From contig NC_084831.1 of NCBI RefSeq assembly GCF_033115175.1, positions 14,175,138-14,239,137 on the forward strand: 64,000 nt of DNA, written 5' to 3'. The stretch is from Lepus europaeus. Lineage: Eukaryota > Chordata > Mammalia > Lagomorpha > Leporidae. Under the pieces are notes generated by a model. That model was given only the letters and a program-made list of their open reading frames with translations. It had not been told where the DNA came from and did no database searches. Below, piece after piece: positions 1 through 12,746 of this stretch; positions within the stretch are counted from its first letter, which is position 1, and every line of letters begins with the position of its first letter. The translations under genes were made by a program, and so were the position numbers.

Positions 1-125
1 GCTTTCCCAGTCACATTAGCAGGAAGCTGGATGGGAAGTGGAGCAGCCAGGACTGGAATTGGTGCCTAGATGTGGGATGCTGGTGTTGCCATGGCAACTT
101 AATCCACTGCGCCACAACGCTGGCC
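1..125 (-). mobile_element. Lagomorph C-SINE, antisense, cut by window edge
   Basis: It contains the antisense SINE body AAGTGGAGCAGCCAGGACT and ends CGCCACAACGCTGGCC, the complement of the tRNA-like head. The 3' (poly-A) part lies outside the window. Confidence 0.85.
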
Positions 126-1586
126 TCCTAACGTTGAGTTCCACAAGCACTCATATGGTGCTTATTAAGTGCATGGCTATCTTAAAGACTTATTTCACGT
201 CCATAAAAATACTTGAGAAGAGCACAAATGACAGCCTGAGGCACAGAGAGGTTGAGTCATTTCCCCAGGGGCGCACAGCTAGGGAACGGCGGTGGAGGTT
301 TCAACCCTGCAGTTGGCACCACAGCTTGCTCGCCTGTGCTCCCAGGACTGCTGGAAGCCCAGTGCCCCGGCCTGCCAGGGCCGTGCCTGTCCCACTTCCT
401 GCTGTATTTCCCCTGAATGGTTGTTAGGAGTTGGTTTGCATCGCCCCGAAGACGTGTTTGAATCCGAATCCCTGGTGCCTGGGAATGTCACCTCAGTGGA
501 ACCAGGGTCTTTGCAGAGATCGGCTAAGACCAGGGTGCCACTGAGACCTGGGCTGCCACTGTTCTCCCAGGAAGTCTCAGTGCCAAAACCGTAAACCCCA
601 GCCTTGGGACGGCAGGAGAGGGGCTGACCAGGGGGCGTGGAGCCGGAATAGAGGTTCTCGCTGGGAGCAAAGGTTGTAAACTCCCAGGGGCCTGAGAATA
701 GGGTTCTGGGAGCCTCGGGGTGCAAGGGCTATGTTCCTAATTCCCAATTCCCAGCCCTCTACCTGCAGGGCCCCAAGACCCCCTGAGCTGAAAAGCAACC
801 CTTAGCCCCTCTGGATGGCAAGCGGCCAGGGGCATCAGAGCAAGGGCACTGGGTTGGGGAGTCGGAGGGCCTTGGGTCAGAATCTGCTCCGACTTGGGGC
901 GTGGCCTCTCAGCCTGGGGGCAGACCACTTCCACCTGCTGTGCTCTCTGAGCACTGGGTTGAGACATGCGCACGTACGGGGTGGGGGGCGGGGATTAGGG
1001 AACCGTTCGGGGAACCAACCGTCCAGCAGAACGAGAGCAGACAGCGAACCCGGGGGGCCCGTCCCTGGAGATTTGTTTCTTGCTCCTCCTTACTGTCTCC
1101 GAGCTCTGGCTGGTGGAGGGCGGAGTCAGCACTGAACTGAAGTGACCTTGGCCTTGTACCTGCATTGGCCCTCACCATCGCTAGACTGGCTCCCTCTTCT
1201 CCGTCGATGACCATGGCTTTGTTTCTCTTTGAGGCTGGTCCCACACCCAGCAGGTGAAGATGCTGAACACAAGATTATTCACCCCCGTGGCTCCCCTTCC
1301 TCACCACGCCCCCACACAAACCCCCACCGTTCCCCCCACTTCTTGGCTGGGGCTCCCCTCGCGGCTGGCTTCAGGCACCCCATTTAAGGAAGGTGGGGGA
1401 TTTAACACTCCTCGGGAGCCCTAAGGGCAACTCCCTGACATTCAAATCCTTGGTTTGTGCGTTTCTCCCCAGTAGGAAGTCCTCGGACCCTGCCCGACAG
1501 CTCTGCTCCCAGAACCCACTGCGTCCGTCTCCTACCCTCACTGCAACCCCTGACTCTGCCTTCCGTGGGGAGAGAGCCTGGAAAAC

Positions 1587-1674
1587 AGGCAGATCACCCA
1601 TCCTGGGTGTAGACTGGAGGGAGGTATAAGAGGCAGATGACCCGTCCTGGGTGTAGACTGGAGGGAGGTATAGG
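1587..1674. repeat. Tandem duplication, two 44-bp units
   Basis: 1587-1630 and 1631-1674 are adjacent copies starting AGGCAGAT and sharing CCTGGGTGTAGACTGGAGGG. They differ at only a few positions. Confidence 0.9.
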
Positions 1675-3675
1675 AGGCGGGGTAGAGACTTAGACCTGGG
1701 TTTTTTGCTCTTGGACTTGCTGTGTGGCCTGAGGCGCGTCATGTCACCCCTCTGAACTCATTTGTGGACTGGGCATAGCATCTGGCGTGGGACCAGTGAG
1801 CAGGCACTTCTTCCAGGTCTGTGTGCAACGCCGGGCACAGTGACAGTTCTGATGCGGAGAGGTGAGGAAGTCCCCAGCGCTGGAATCTGGCGGGTGTGAG
1901 TTTGATGCCTGCCCTGTCGCTCGCTGGCCATGTGCCTTGGGCCTGGCATTCCACCTGTATGAAGCTCAATTTCTCTCTAACACTGGGAGAAGCCCCTCTG
2001 CTTACAGTGCTTTTTCAGGGAAAGGATTAAATGAGCCGTGGAGGTGTGCGGTCGCTCGCCCCGTCCGGTCTCTCTAGGCGTCTGTCTTCAGCTCCAGGCT
2101 TCCGGTGTAGGTAGTGCAGTCCCACTCGGCTTTCTGACCGTGATAAGCCCCTTCCTGCTCAGATTCCAGGAGCTCTGCCTAAAACCTGGAAATGTGCCTT
2201 GGCCATGGCCAGGGGCAGCAGGTGATGGCTTGAGACCCTAAGCCTGGACCAGGCCCAGGAGCCAAAGGCCTTGGCCAGTACCCTGCCCGTGCCCACAGCA
2301 ACCAAAGCCATTTGCTCGGCTTTGCCATGGCCTCCTGGGGGGACACAGTTGACAGTGCATAACACTTGGCTCACGAATGGTCTTGCTGGGTCACAGCGGG
2401 GACCTGGACAGGTCAGCTCCCAGGGACAGGACCCCCAGGCCCCAGCACAGGGCTGGAGCTCCTGGAGACAGCCCAGTCCTCAGGGAGGAGCTGTCCGCAG
2501 GTCCAGCCCTTTCCACCAGCCCAGGCTGGAATTAGAGGCTGCTAAGTGGCCTCCTGCCTGCTCCGGTGCTCAGGGGAAGGGGAGGGGGGCGGGGAAGGGC
2601 GAGAGGTGGGGAAGGCAGCTGTCATGGTTACGCTCTGACAAAACAAATGGCTCTGCTTCCTGCAGGCCACCTAAACAGCCATTGCAATGTGGGCATTGGT
2701 CAAGCCGGCTGCCAGGGCAGCGGTGCTGGGCGAGGGCCCCGGAGCTCCGCTCAGAGCGCTGGGAGGCAGCCAGCGGGCTGCGGAGAGAGGGCGTGCTTGC
2801 CCAGACACCTGTGGCTTCCGGGGTCGGTAAGGCCTGGGCAAGCTTGGGGAGGGGGAGGGGCCGGCAGCCGGGCCTGGGAGGGGAGGGGGGTGCGCATGTG
2901 TCTGTGGGGAGTGTGTGTGCCCCTCTGCAGAAGTGTGTGTCACAGCGGGTGCAGACACTCTCGGGAGGGGCTCAGGGTGCCCTGGCACTAAATGTGAAAG
3001 CCAGACCACATGTTGCTCCTCCAGTCATTCTCTCTCTCCCTCTCTCTCTCCCGCCTCCCTCTGCTTCTCCGCCTGTTCCCTCCCTTGTCTCTCTGCGGGT
3101 CTATTTGTCTGTCTGTCTTCTGTGTGTGGCTCTCTGTGCATCTCCTTCTCCCTGCGTCTCTCCACCTCTGCCTCCCTCCTTCTCCCAGCCTCCCATGCTG
3201 GCCACCTGGGTGCACCGTCTCCCAGCCCCCACCACCGCCCCCCAGCTTCCCGGGGTGGCAGGAGCACGCTGCAGGCTGTGCCCACCTCTGGCTGCTGGGC
3301 TGCCCTCCAGGTGCTGCTGCCGCCGGCTGCGTGTGCCGGTCTCCAAAGTGCGGGCTGAGCGCACGCCCTTCCCTGATCCCCACCCCCACCCCTGGGCTCC
3401 TGCAAGGTAAGGGGGTCCTCAGGGAGGGTGGGGGAGGGGCTGGGGGGAGAGGGGCTCTGCAGCAGCCGTGGGAGCAGCGTGGTGGCTGCTGACACGTCAG
3501 TCCCTGCTGGAAGTCCCGTCATAACATCTCCTGCGGCAGCCCCAACACTTCACTCTGACGCTCACCGCTCGCAGCAGCCAGAGGCTGGGGGAGGACCTCC
3601 CCCTCTCCCCCTTCCCCTCCCCGCTCTAAAGAGCAACAGGCACCTGCCTGCCTCTTCCTGCCCCTGTGCGCTGCG

Positions 3676-3677
<2 letters not shown>

Positions 3678-3717
<40 letters not shown>
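3678..3717. repeat. (CT)n microsatellite
   Basis: An uninterrupted run of about 20 CT dinucleotides followed by a C tract. Confidence 0.95.
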
Positions 3718-3719
<2 letters not shown>

Positions 3720-5628
3720 CCCCCTCCCACCCTCCCTTCTTTCCTTTCTCCATCCCTCCCCAAAACTTGTGCTCTTCCTCCTCTTGTTCTCGGGTTCGCA
3801 GTCTGAACCCACCAGGCCGCGGGGGCCAGGCAGAGGCTCAAGGAGCCCTGGATGAGGTCCAGGCCCCCTGCTCCAGGCAGAGGGCACGAGACCCCCTGGA
3901 TGCTGGGTGGGCGGGGGCCCAGGCTCTTGTGCCATGTGCGTGTGTGTGCTGTGATGAGCTGGGAAGGACACAGTGGCCTGCGTATGGAAAGGGGGCTTTC
4001 AAGTTGTGGGTGCTCGTGAGTGATCCCCTGGGCGAGGGGACACGGGATGTGCACCTGCGTGCTTGTGGGAGCGTGCTGAGGAGTGGGGCTTGAACCCGAG
4101 CAGAGAGAATCTCCCTGGCCTTGCCGTGTGGCTGCAGTGTCCTCGTCACCCAGCCGTGGGAGCACGTGTCTCCAGGGACGGTGCTGGGCCACCTCCAATG
4201 CAGCCCCGCCCCTGGTGAGCATCCAGGGCCCTGGGTGGCCTGCAGTCCCCATGTTTTATTGGCACCAGAAAGCACGGGTCAAGGCTCCTGGCATGGGGGT
4301 GCTGGACTCTGAGTAGCTCACCCAGCTCTGGTTTTAAGAGTTGGCGGGCTTGGGTGACCATCAGCTTCATACCTGGGCTGGGTGATGCTCCCAGAAGGAC
4401 TCCAACCACTGTCACCGGACTGCTAGTGATGGAGCCCTGGTAGGCGGGAGGACAGCAGGAGATGGGGACCCACCGAGATGACGACACAGGAACCCTGTGC
4501 AGAGGGGCTGGGACGCCCACTGGGAAACTCCCCACCTCCACAACCAACCTGGCCACGCTGGCCCCAGGGAAGGCTCTCGGCCCTCCTCTTCCTCCTCACT
4601 GCGCTCCCAGCGAGCGCCTTTGCTGCTGGCCTCTCCCAGCGCCACAGGAGGCCAGCTCTGCAGTGGGCAGGGACGCCTTCAGGCAGAAAGGGGCAGGGAA
4701 GAGGTTTCCAGTGGCCCAGCGCCCTGGCCTTGGACTCCTGCTCAGGTTCAAGTTGTCCCCTCTGCTGAGGGTTGGGTCTCTCTCAGCGCCTGTTGAGAGG
4801 CGCTGACCGGGCCATCTCCAGTGGCCAACAGCCCAGCCAAGCAGACTTGTGTTTCTCCTGGTCCCACAGGCATCCCCCCCAAGCCAGCCAGAAAGAGGGG
4901 CTTGAGCAATGCTGAGCAGAGGGTCCCCATAAACAAGAAGTCAAGGGACGTCCCGGGGGGATGGGGAATAGCCCAGAAGGGTCCGTGGCCTCCCTGGGCT
5001 CCACGTTCCAAGGGCACACAAGCCCTTCCACCACTCACGGAGTCTTCCCAGGAAGATCTTCCTGCTGGCGCTCTCCTGGGCCCTTCCTCCAGCGGCATAG
5101 CACACACGTGACAGCCCCTGGGTTCCTGGATTCCTTAAGGACAGGATGGGGGTCACAGGTGTTTAGTGTGCAGCCGGGAAGGCTTCCTGAAAGAGGTGAT
5201 GTTGGAGTGGAGACTTGGAAGCAGTGGTTGGATGCGGCTTTTTGCGGAGCCTGAAAAGGTTTTGGGCACACCAGGGCGGGGGGGGGGGGTGAATCCCGGG
5301 CAGGGTTGGGAGGGGCCGGAGGGTGGGGTCAGCTGTGGCCAAGCGTGTGTCCTGGAATGGATGGACAAGCTAGGGTGGAGACGCGGAAAGGTTGGAAAAC
5401 CGTGGGTCTCGGGGAGCCACTTTACGCGGGGTGCTGTGCTGGGTGCTGGGTCTCTGTCCTCAGGGAGCTGGCAGCCTCCGGTGGGAACCCACAGTGACCA
5501 AGCAGCCAAGCTCTGGTGGCCTGCTCCGGGAGGGGTGCTGGTCTGAGAGCTCCCAGTGAGACACTTATCTCGCTCTGTCCTGACCTGAGAGCGAGCCTGC
5601 AAAAGTGACAGAGTCGGAGCAGGCCGAC

Positions 5629-5659
5629 GGGGGGGGGGGGGGGGGGGCGGGGGGGGCGG
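5629..5659. repeat. Poly(G) tract, G19-C-G8-C-GG
   Basis: Nineteen consecutive G, then C, eight G, C and GG. Such a tract can form G-quadruplexes and is also a place where sequencing errors in length are likely. Confidence 0.9.
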
Positions 5660-7411
5660 CACCTGCTGTCTTCTCTGCCTGGTTGTGCCCTCAGCAGGTC
5701 CCAGCCCACGGGGTTTGACTGAATCCCCCACTGTACAGATGAGGAACTGTACAGACGGGGCATTCAGAGAGCCGGATTTGAGATCGCATAGCAAATGGCC
5801 GAGCGGTTCCATCAGAAATGCAGCTAAGTGGGGATGGATTCCCCCAGCACGGCCTGAGTCCGTGCTGCCCGCTGGGCACTGAGCCACGGCTGGAAGAGAC
5901 GGTCAGACCGCTCCCTGGAGGGCGATCGTCAGAGTGGCACGCAGCTGAGGGTGAATGAATCCCCAGGGTCTCAGAGGGACAACCAGGAGAGGCTTCATGG
6001 AGGAGGTGGCACGTTGAAATGGCCCAGCAAGCTCAGTGGGTTTGGGAGCAGAGGTGGGTTGAGAGAAACGCCAGCAGGGGCTGGAGCTGGGACTCACAGG
6101 AAACGCACAGGCCTGTCTGGAGCCCAGCGTAGGCTGGAAGGGCGACACGGGGCAGGGTGCAGAAGCGGAAAGGGGGCGGGGGTAGTCGAGCTTCGTTAGG
6201 GCTACTGGTGGTCCTGGAGCAGCCCCACGGGCAGCTCGGAACCTCAGGGAGGCACACGGATGAGCCTGAGAAGTTGCGGTTTCGCCTCTTGACTCCTCAC
6301 TGGGGCGCGGACGGATCTGCAGGGATCCCAGGCTCCGGTCTGAAAATCGTGGCGGTGAGTGCTCCGAAGGTGGGGGTCAAGAGCAAAGGCAGTTCTTCCG
6401 CCCTCCTCTGCTGGCCGGGCTGCTGGGTCCAGGACAAGGCGGCCCTCGCACAGTCCCCGCTCTGGAGGCAGCCGGAGCAGGTGATCCCAGCGCAGCCTGG
6501 CACGGGGCCTGGGTAGGAGGCGCTGGAGGGCAGGGCTGGGTCTCCCTGGCTTTACCACTGGGCAGCCCCCACGAAGGAGCCTGCCTCTTCATCCCTGAGG
6601 CCCCCACCACCACACACACACAGGAGGCGCAGCTCTCTGAAAGGTCACCGTAATGGAAGAACATTAAAGGGACTGATGACTCAGAGAAGTGCGTGCGTGC
6701 ACCTCTGGCCTTGCTCAAGGTCGGCGTCAATCCCGCCCGTCCCCCGGCGTCCCCACTGGCAGCTCCGTGACGGTCGAGGAGCTTGGGCAGCTGACCCTGC
6801 CCGAGCACAGGGTCGCACAGAGCCGAGGAAACCTGGGGAAAATTGTGGGACTGAATGAGGCCAAAGGGCGTGCAGGGGGTCTTCTAATCCCACCCGAAGT
6901 CACCGATGAACCAGGACCTGGCAGTTAGGCCGGTGAATGACAGACGGAGAGAACTGACGATGGTGTGTTCAGGACAGGAGGCACTGACTCCTTATGCTGT
7001 GCCAGTGGGGGAAAAAAAAATGCAACGATAAAACGTCCGAGCGTTGCCAATCCATCACTCCATGCAGAAGCGCGAGGTGCCCCGGGCCTAATCAGCCTCC
7101 CAGCATTCCTTGTTCATTGACAAATTCAGCACGTGGTTGCAACTCTCGCCTTATTTTGATTCCACGTGAGATCCTGATTGCATATTTTTAGTTTCATTTT
7201 TAGTTTCATTTTGACAAAGAATATCCCAGCTGAGAAACTTTCTTGCCCGTGAAAGCTTGGTCCTTGTTTTAAGTGGATCCACTTGGAGGGCCCTTTTGTG
7301 GGTCCAAAACGGGGAATTCCCACAGGCTGTGTTTAATATCGGCGAGGTTTAGGAATGAATGAATGAGTGAATGAGTGTAAGACTAGGGAGCCCCTTCCAG
7401 AGTCATGCACT

Positions 7412-7742
7412 CTTTAAAACAAAATGTATGTATTTATTTGAGAGGCAGAGTTACAGCGAGAGAGAGGGAGGGAGGGAGGGAGGGAGGAACAGAGAGATCT
7501 TCCATCTGCTGGCCACTCCCCAACATGGCCACAACGGCTGGAACCAGGAGCCAGAAGCTTCTTCCAGGTCCCCCACATGGGTGCAAGAGCCCACGCACTT
7601 TGGCCATCCTCTGCTGTTTTCCCAGACTCATTAGCAGGGAGCTGGATGGGAAGTGGAGCAGCCAGGACTCGAACCAGCGTCCATAGGGGATGCTGTCGCT
7701 GCAGACAGCGGTTTAACAAGCTGCGCCACGGCACTGGCCCCC
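7412..7742 (-). mobile_element. Lagomorph C-SINE, antisense, full length
   Basis: It runs from TATTTATTTGAGAGGCAGAG through the AGTGGAGCAGCCAGGACTCG core to GCGCCACGGCACTGGCC. A 10-bp target-site duplication GTCATGCACT lies at 7402-7411 and 7743-7752. Confidence 0.93.
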
Positions 7743-10700
7743 GTCATGCACTTTTGTCTCTCAGGTCTCCAGCTTCTGCATGGCTTGCCTCACCTCAGGT
7801 CACTCCACTTAGCCGACATTTTTAATGTGCACCTGCTGATTGCCGGGTGCTCCTCCAGGCACAGAGGATACAACTGTCAACAGAATACGCAAAATCCTCT
7901 GCCTGTGTGGAGCTTGTTCTCTGGGGGACGCTGGCCCATCTCCCCTCCCCCATCTCTTACTCCCTTCCCAGTGTTGTGGCTTCTGTCCCTGGGATCATCA
8001 TCTTGGCTCAGAGACCAAACCGTCAGGACCAATGTTAGGTTAGGTTGCACTGCAGCAAAAAGCAGCCGCATGTTCATTCCTGCGTGTGACGCTGCCGCTG
8101 CTCGGGGCACCTGCCTTTGTGATACTGCGGCAGGTAATACCACGTGCCCAAGCACGCCCTGGCCCAGACAGGACACACTGTGCTTCCACACGTGTCACGG
8201 CTGACTCGGGACATCTGTCTGGGCCTTCAATGGGGCGGGGCCCGAAGTCCACCACGTGCCCAGGGAAGATCTGCCAACAGCACGAACTCTGCGTGCATAT
8301 CTCTGAGGAGAGAGCGCCAGAGCCATCAGCAGAACCCCAGCAGGGAGCGGGGGAGGCGGAGGCTGTCCAGGGATCTCAGTCCGGGCTCCGGCCGCGAGCA
8401 CTCAGCCCCGACCAGCCGAGAGAGACACCCCGAGGCCAGCAGAGCGGCTTCTGACCTCCCCGAGCCTCAGCCTCGCAGAGCTGCGAGTTCGTTTTAACAA
8501 AGCTCAGCTCTGGGAGCTCCAATCTCCCCATGCTATTTCTCCTCTGTGTCTCAGTCTCCTGACCTTTGGAATGGGGATAATAATCTTTATCTTGCCCCTA
8601 CTCCTACAGCTCCAGTTCATTCGCGGATGCACAAGTGCTTTGATAAGCTTTGGCGTAAGCACTGGAGGCGCCTGCGTATCACATTGATGACTCAGTGGGG
8701 AGCTGGCCCCCAGGGCTACAAGCTCCCTCCCTAGCTTTGATCCGTGGGCTTCTCTAAAATTTCTTGCTTCTTGTGATTCCTCACAAGCCAGAACGCCACA
8801 TCCCCAGTGGTGGTGTCCCGGCAGGTCTGGCCTCCACCAGCTCCACCCCCTCATCCTGCCTCCCCCTACACAGAACAGAGCCACCCACTTCGCTGTGCAA
8901 GCCAGCCAGGCCCAGAGCTCGGGGCTTCACACACCCGACTCCTTCACCTTGCATTTCAGCGTCGTGGTAATCCGTGGGCGAGGCCCTACGCCTGTGCCCT
9001 TTCTACAGATCAGAAAACCGAGGCTCAGCCAGGCGAAGGAACTCGTCCTTGTCAGAGCCCGGCTTCCAGGCTGGGGCTGCAGGTTCACTGAGCGAGGGCT
9101 GGGCAGCTGCCGGCTCCCACTGCGTCCTTGTCTCTGATCGCTCTGATCTCTGCTGCAGACAATCCCATGTTGCACCTGCGAGTCCCAAAGATGAGGCTTG
9201 CCTGCCGCTCTGTGCAGGTGGGCTTTGCTGGGGGAACCACAGCGGGACCCCAGCAGGAGAAAGCCAGGTTCAGGTCCCAGAGCTTTCCAGTTGTGACCTT
9301 GGGCAGGGTTTTTAGCCTCTCGATGCTCGCTGAGCTTGTCTGTTTTTGTTTTGTTTCTAAAACACACTGGCAGGGTCCTGAGGAGTCCGTGTGACGATCC
9401 ACATAAACTGCCCGGCCCGGTGCCTCCTCGGTGGCAGGGCCCGTCCTGAGAGTTCGAACCTGAGAATCCTCCAGTCCTATCTCCTGGGGCCTGGCTGGCA
9501 GCTGGGAACTCAGCAACCCCACACGCAGCTTCCCCCAAGCCCTCCCCATGGCTGTCAGCCGTCAGCGGGCTGCACACAGCTGGCACCCTCCCCAGCAAGG
9601 CCCCGGCAGCCTGCGCCCAGGAGCCCCGTGAGACCCATTCTGAGGCCACTCTGGGCATGCACTCTCTCCAATCGCCTCTCTTTTCGGATGACTTCCAAGT
9701 GGAGTTTGTCCTGGGGGAGAGAGGTCAGTGGTGTGGATGCACCTGTCCTGCAAGGTGCAGCCGGGGGCTGTGGTGCCCTGGGGGAGGGGGCGCCTGCTCT
9801 CACTTGTAAGCATCACAGTAACGCTGGGGAAGAAAGGACCCTTTTGCATGCCCATTGTACAGAGGGTAAAACTGAGTCTCAGAGATGCTCCCAAAAACAA
9901 AGCGTTGGATAAGGAAAAGGAGAAGCAGGCTCCAAGGAAAGAAATTCACTGCCTTGACTGTCATCTCACCATGGAGAGATGTTGGGAGGAGGGGCAGGGG
10001 ACGAGTTCCCTGGGAGTCTCAGGGCAAGAGGGCAGCTCCAGGCAGCCCCGCCTACAGGCTGGAGCCCCGATCACTTGAGCTCTCCTCTGACATCGCCTGG
10101 GCCCCTCGGCAGCTGGGCAGGGGGACAGGCTAGAGACATGGTCAAGGCTTGAAGCTACAGAGAGAAAGCACTCGGTGCCTTCCCAGGGGGCGGCAGGCAT
10201 GCTCAGGCAGGGGGCAGGGGGCGGTCTCGCCTCCAGTGCACCCTCAGAAGGGTGGGTATAACGGAACCTGCATAAGGAGAGGCCACTTTCCCCAGCAACA
10301 TGTGGGCTCGTTTCTGGGGGACCCTCTGTGGGCACAAGCTCAGACGCTAGAAAGTCACTGGGCCCCAGGGAACAGGATCTGTGCACCTGCCGCCAGCCCC
10401 GGTGACAAGCGTTTAAATCACCCCGCCTCAGTCTCATACAGCGAGAATCTTTTCCTCCCAGACGGGCGCTTCTACTCTTGGCCGCACCTCCTCCTGTCTC
10501 CAGCAGACCTGGCCCCGGCCTCTCGGCAGGAAGTCTCAGGCACCTCTGCCTCCGCTCCCCGGGGCTGCCTGTCCCAGACATCCGCCTGGCTGGGCTCCAG
10601 GGCTCCCAGGCAGCGTGAGGACACCAAGCCCTGCCGAGCTGGGCGACTTCCGGCCCAGCCGCTCCCCAAACCCTCCCCCTCCAAGGACACTGCAGCCCTC

Positions 10701-11928
10701 CCCGGGGAAGCCCCAGGGGCTTTGGCGGCCTGGAGTTCTGTGCTGTCACACTCCTGAAATGAACGCACAGCCAAGGCCTAGCCCGCCCCGATCCATTTCA
10801 GTCCATTTGTTTGTTCACTCATTCATTCAACAAACAGAGTCCTCACCACTCATCCACTCAGCTCACTGCTGAGCACCAGCAGTGGGCCAGACGCAGGCCG
10901 GGAAAGAGAGTTCTTCCTTCTGTTCTCAGTGCCAACAGCTCCTGGTTGGGACAGGTGGGAACAGGACACCAGGCCTGAGGGCGGGGCCTCGCCCGCCTTG
11001 TTCACTGCTATAGCCCAGGTCTGTCTCAGTGTACAGATTCCCCATTTACATTGAACGGTCACACGACAGGTGGATAATGAGACAGGAAATACGAGAGGTG
11101 GTGACCGTGCCTGTGGGGGACCCCAAGGAGGCTTCCTGGAGATGGTGGCAGCTGAGCTGGGTCTTGATTTCCTTTGGGGGTGTAGAGAGGGCTGGGAGTG
11201 GCATTCGCAGCACAGCCGGCAGCGCCAGGAGAAATACGGCAGAGGGAGACATCAGGCCTGTTAGGAGGTCTTGATGGACTGCAGCATGGGGAAGTGGGGT
11301 GGGGTGGGCTCAGAAGCACGGATTTGTTACCCAGTGTGGCCAGAGCAGGAAAGTTGAGAGTAAAGAGACCAGAATGTGGGAACCCCAGAGTTCTGGAAGC
11401 TTGGAACAATCGTACGGGATCCTGGGAACGCGACTCTGACCCACGTTGGCGGCAGTGTGGGTGGCTGTGTGCAGGTGAGGCTTCCTGGAGGGGCTGGAGA
11501 TGAGGAGAAGGAGAAGGACCCCCAGCCCAAGGTCAGTGGACAGGCTGGCGAGCCCAGACTGCCTGGGGGGCCGACAGTCTGCACCCAGCCAGGGCCTGGC
11601 TGAGCTCCCTCAACTGGGGGGCGTCCGTCTTGGTGGAGCCTGATCTAGACAGGGGGCCTGGCCCGGGCGTGGGTGAGAGACATCCGGACTGACTCCCCAG
11701 GCAGAGGGACACAGCTGCCATGTGGTTTCGGGGGCCACCGTGAACTGGGGGTGCTCCGGGCCAGTAGAGTCCAGCACAGCACTGAGGTCAGAACCACAGT
11801 CAGAGGTGTTATTGAGTGGCCGCAGGACGTCTCGGCTCTGTGGGCATGGAGGAAGCCAGGGCACAGGAGGCTAACCAGCTAGCTCAAGGCCACGCCCCCT
11901 CTAAGAGGCAGAGCCTGGCAGAGCAGCT

Positions 11929-12045
11929 GGGCCAAGGACCCGGATAGAAGTGACCATCTGGGGACTCTAACCCCAGACAGGCCTCCAGAGACCTGGGACC
12001 TGGCCACCACCCCCGAGCAAGTTTCTGCCCTTCCAATCTTTCTGG
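11929..12045 (+). repeat. Left arm of a 117-bp inverted repeat
   Basis: This 117-bp segment is the reverse complement of 12630-12746 with a single mismatch and no gaps by direct comparison. The arms are separated by 584 bp. It does not resemble the SINE or MIR sequences elsewhere in the window. Confidence 0.93.
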
Positions 12046-12629
12046 AAACTAAGGGGGTGGGCAGGAGGCTTTCACCCCAACCCCAGGGGCTTCACGACAT
12101 TTGAAGGCGTGCAGGCCCCAGGACTCCCCCACTCCTCTCCAGCACACCCTCCCTCTCCTGCACTCAGCACAGACAGGGAAGCCACCTGGGAAGGGAAAGA
12201 ATGGGCTTTGAGACAGGGCTGGTGCCCACCCAGCATGCCGCCTGCCAGCTGTGCAAGGCTAGACTCGACTTCCCCTCTGCACCTCAGTTTTCCCTCCTGT
12301 AAAGTGGGGCGAGTGTTGAGTGTCAGCAGTGGCTGTGAGGCACCTGGAGCTGGTGGCACTTCCTCCTCTGAGCTGGGCCCTGTGCAGGAAGCTGGGGCTC
12401 AAGCAAAGGAGGGGACAGCCAGGGCTCTTCCAGAATTGCAGCCCTGTGGGCAGCAAGCCGCTACACAAGGGTGGGCTCAGCGCCTCCGGAGGTTGATGGA
12501 CAAGGGCTGACTGGCTGTGGAAGCCCTAAGGAGGGGGCATCCAAGGGACGGGAGTGGCAGGGAAGGCTTCCCGGAGGAAGTGACAGCAGACCTGAGCCTT
12601 GAATGGTAAACATCCCAGCACGCCGCCCG

Positions 12630-12746
12630 CCAGAAAGATTGGAAGGGCAGAAACTTGCTCAGGGGTGGTGGCCAGGTCCCAGGTCTCTGGAGGCCTGTCT
12701 GGGGTTAGAGTCCCCAGATGGTCACTTCTATCCGGGTCCTTGGCCC
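12630..12746 (-). repeat. Right arm of the 117-bp inverted repeat
   Basis: Reverse complement of 11929-12045 (116 of 117 identical; the difference is a C/T at the CACCCC[C/T]GAG site). Flanks on both sides diverge at once, so the duplicated unit is sharply bounded. Confidence 0.93.

Larger units (their letters stand above)
126..7414. other. Upstream non-coding DNA, no gene seen
   Basis: No exon or gene is supportable. It holds old repeat fragments (MIR-like near 1690-1860 and 5725-5890), a 44-bp tandem duplication (1587-1674), CT-rich stretches at 3030-3200 and 3678-3717, G-rich runs near 5277 and 5629, and a short CA run near 6611. Long open frames near 2271-3410 are GC- and pyrimidine-rich and look like chance. 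Confidence 0.6.

Noticed and set aside
2271..3410. A 379-codon open frame on the + strand
   Set aside because: It lies in GC- and CT-rich DNA, overlaps open frames of similar length on both strands, has no recognisable domain and no splice-consistent neighbours. It is a composition artefact.
5153..5887. A 244-codon minus-strand frame with a proline run
   Set aside because: The proline run is only the complement of the poly(G) tract at 5629, and the rest has no domain.
9961..10749. A 262-codon open frame on the minus strand
   Set aside because: Rich in Pro, Gly, Arg and Ser with no motif or homology I know, in GC-rich unique DNA. Nothing supports expression.
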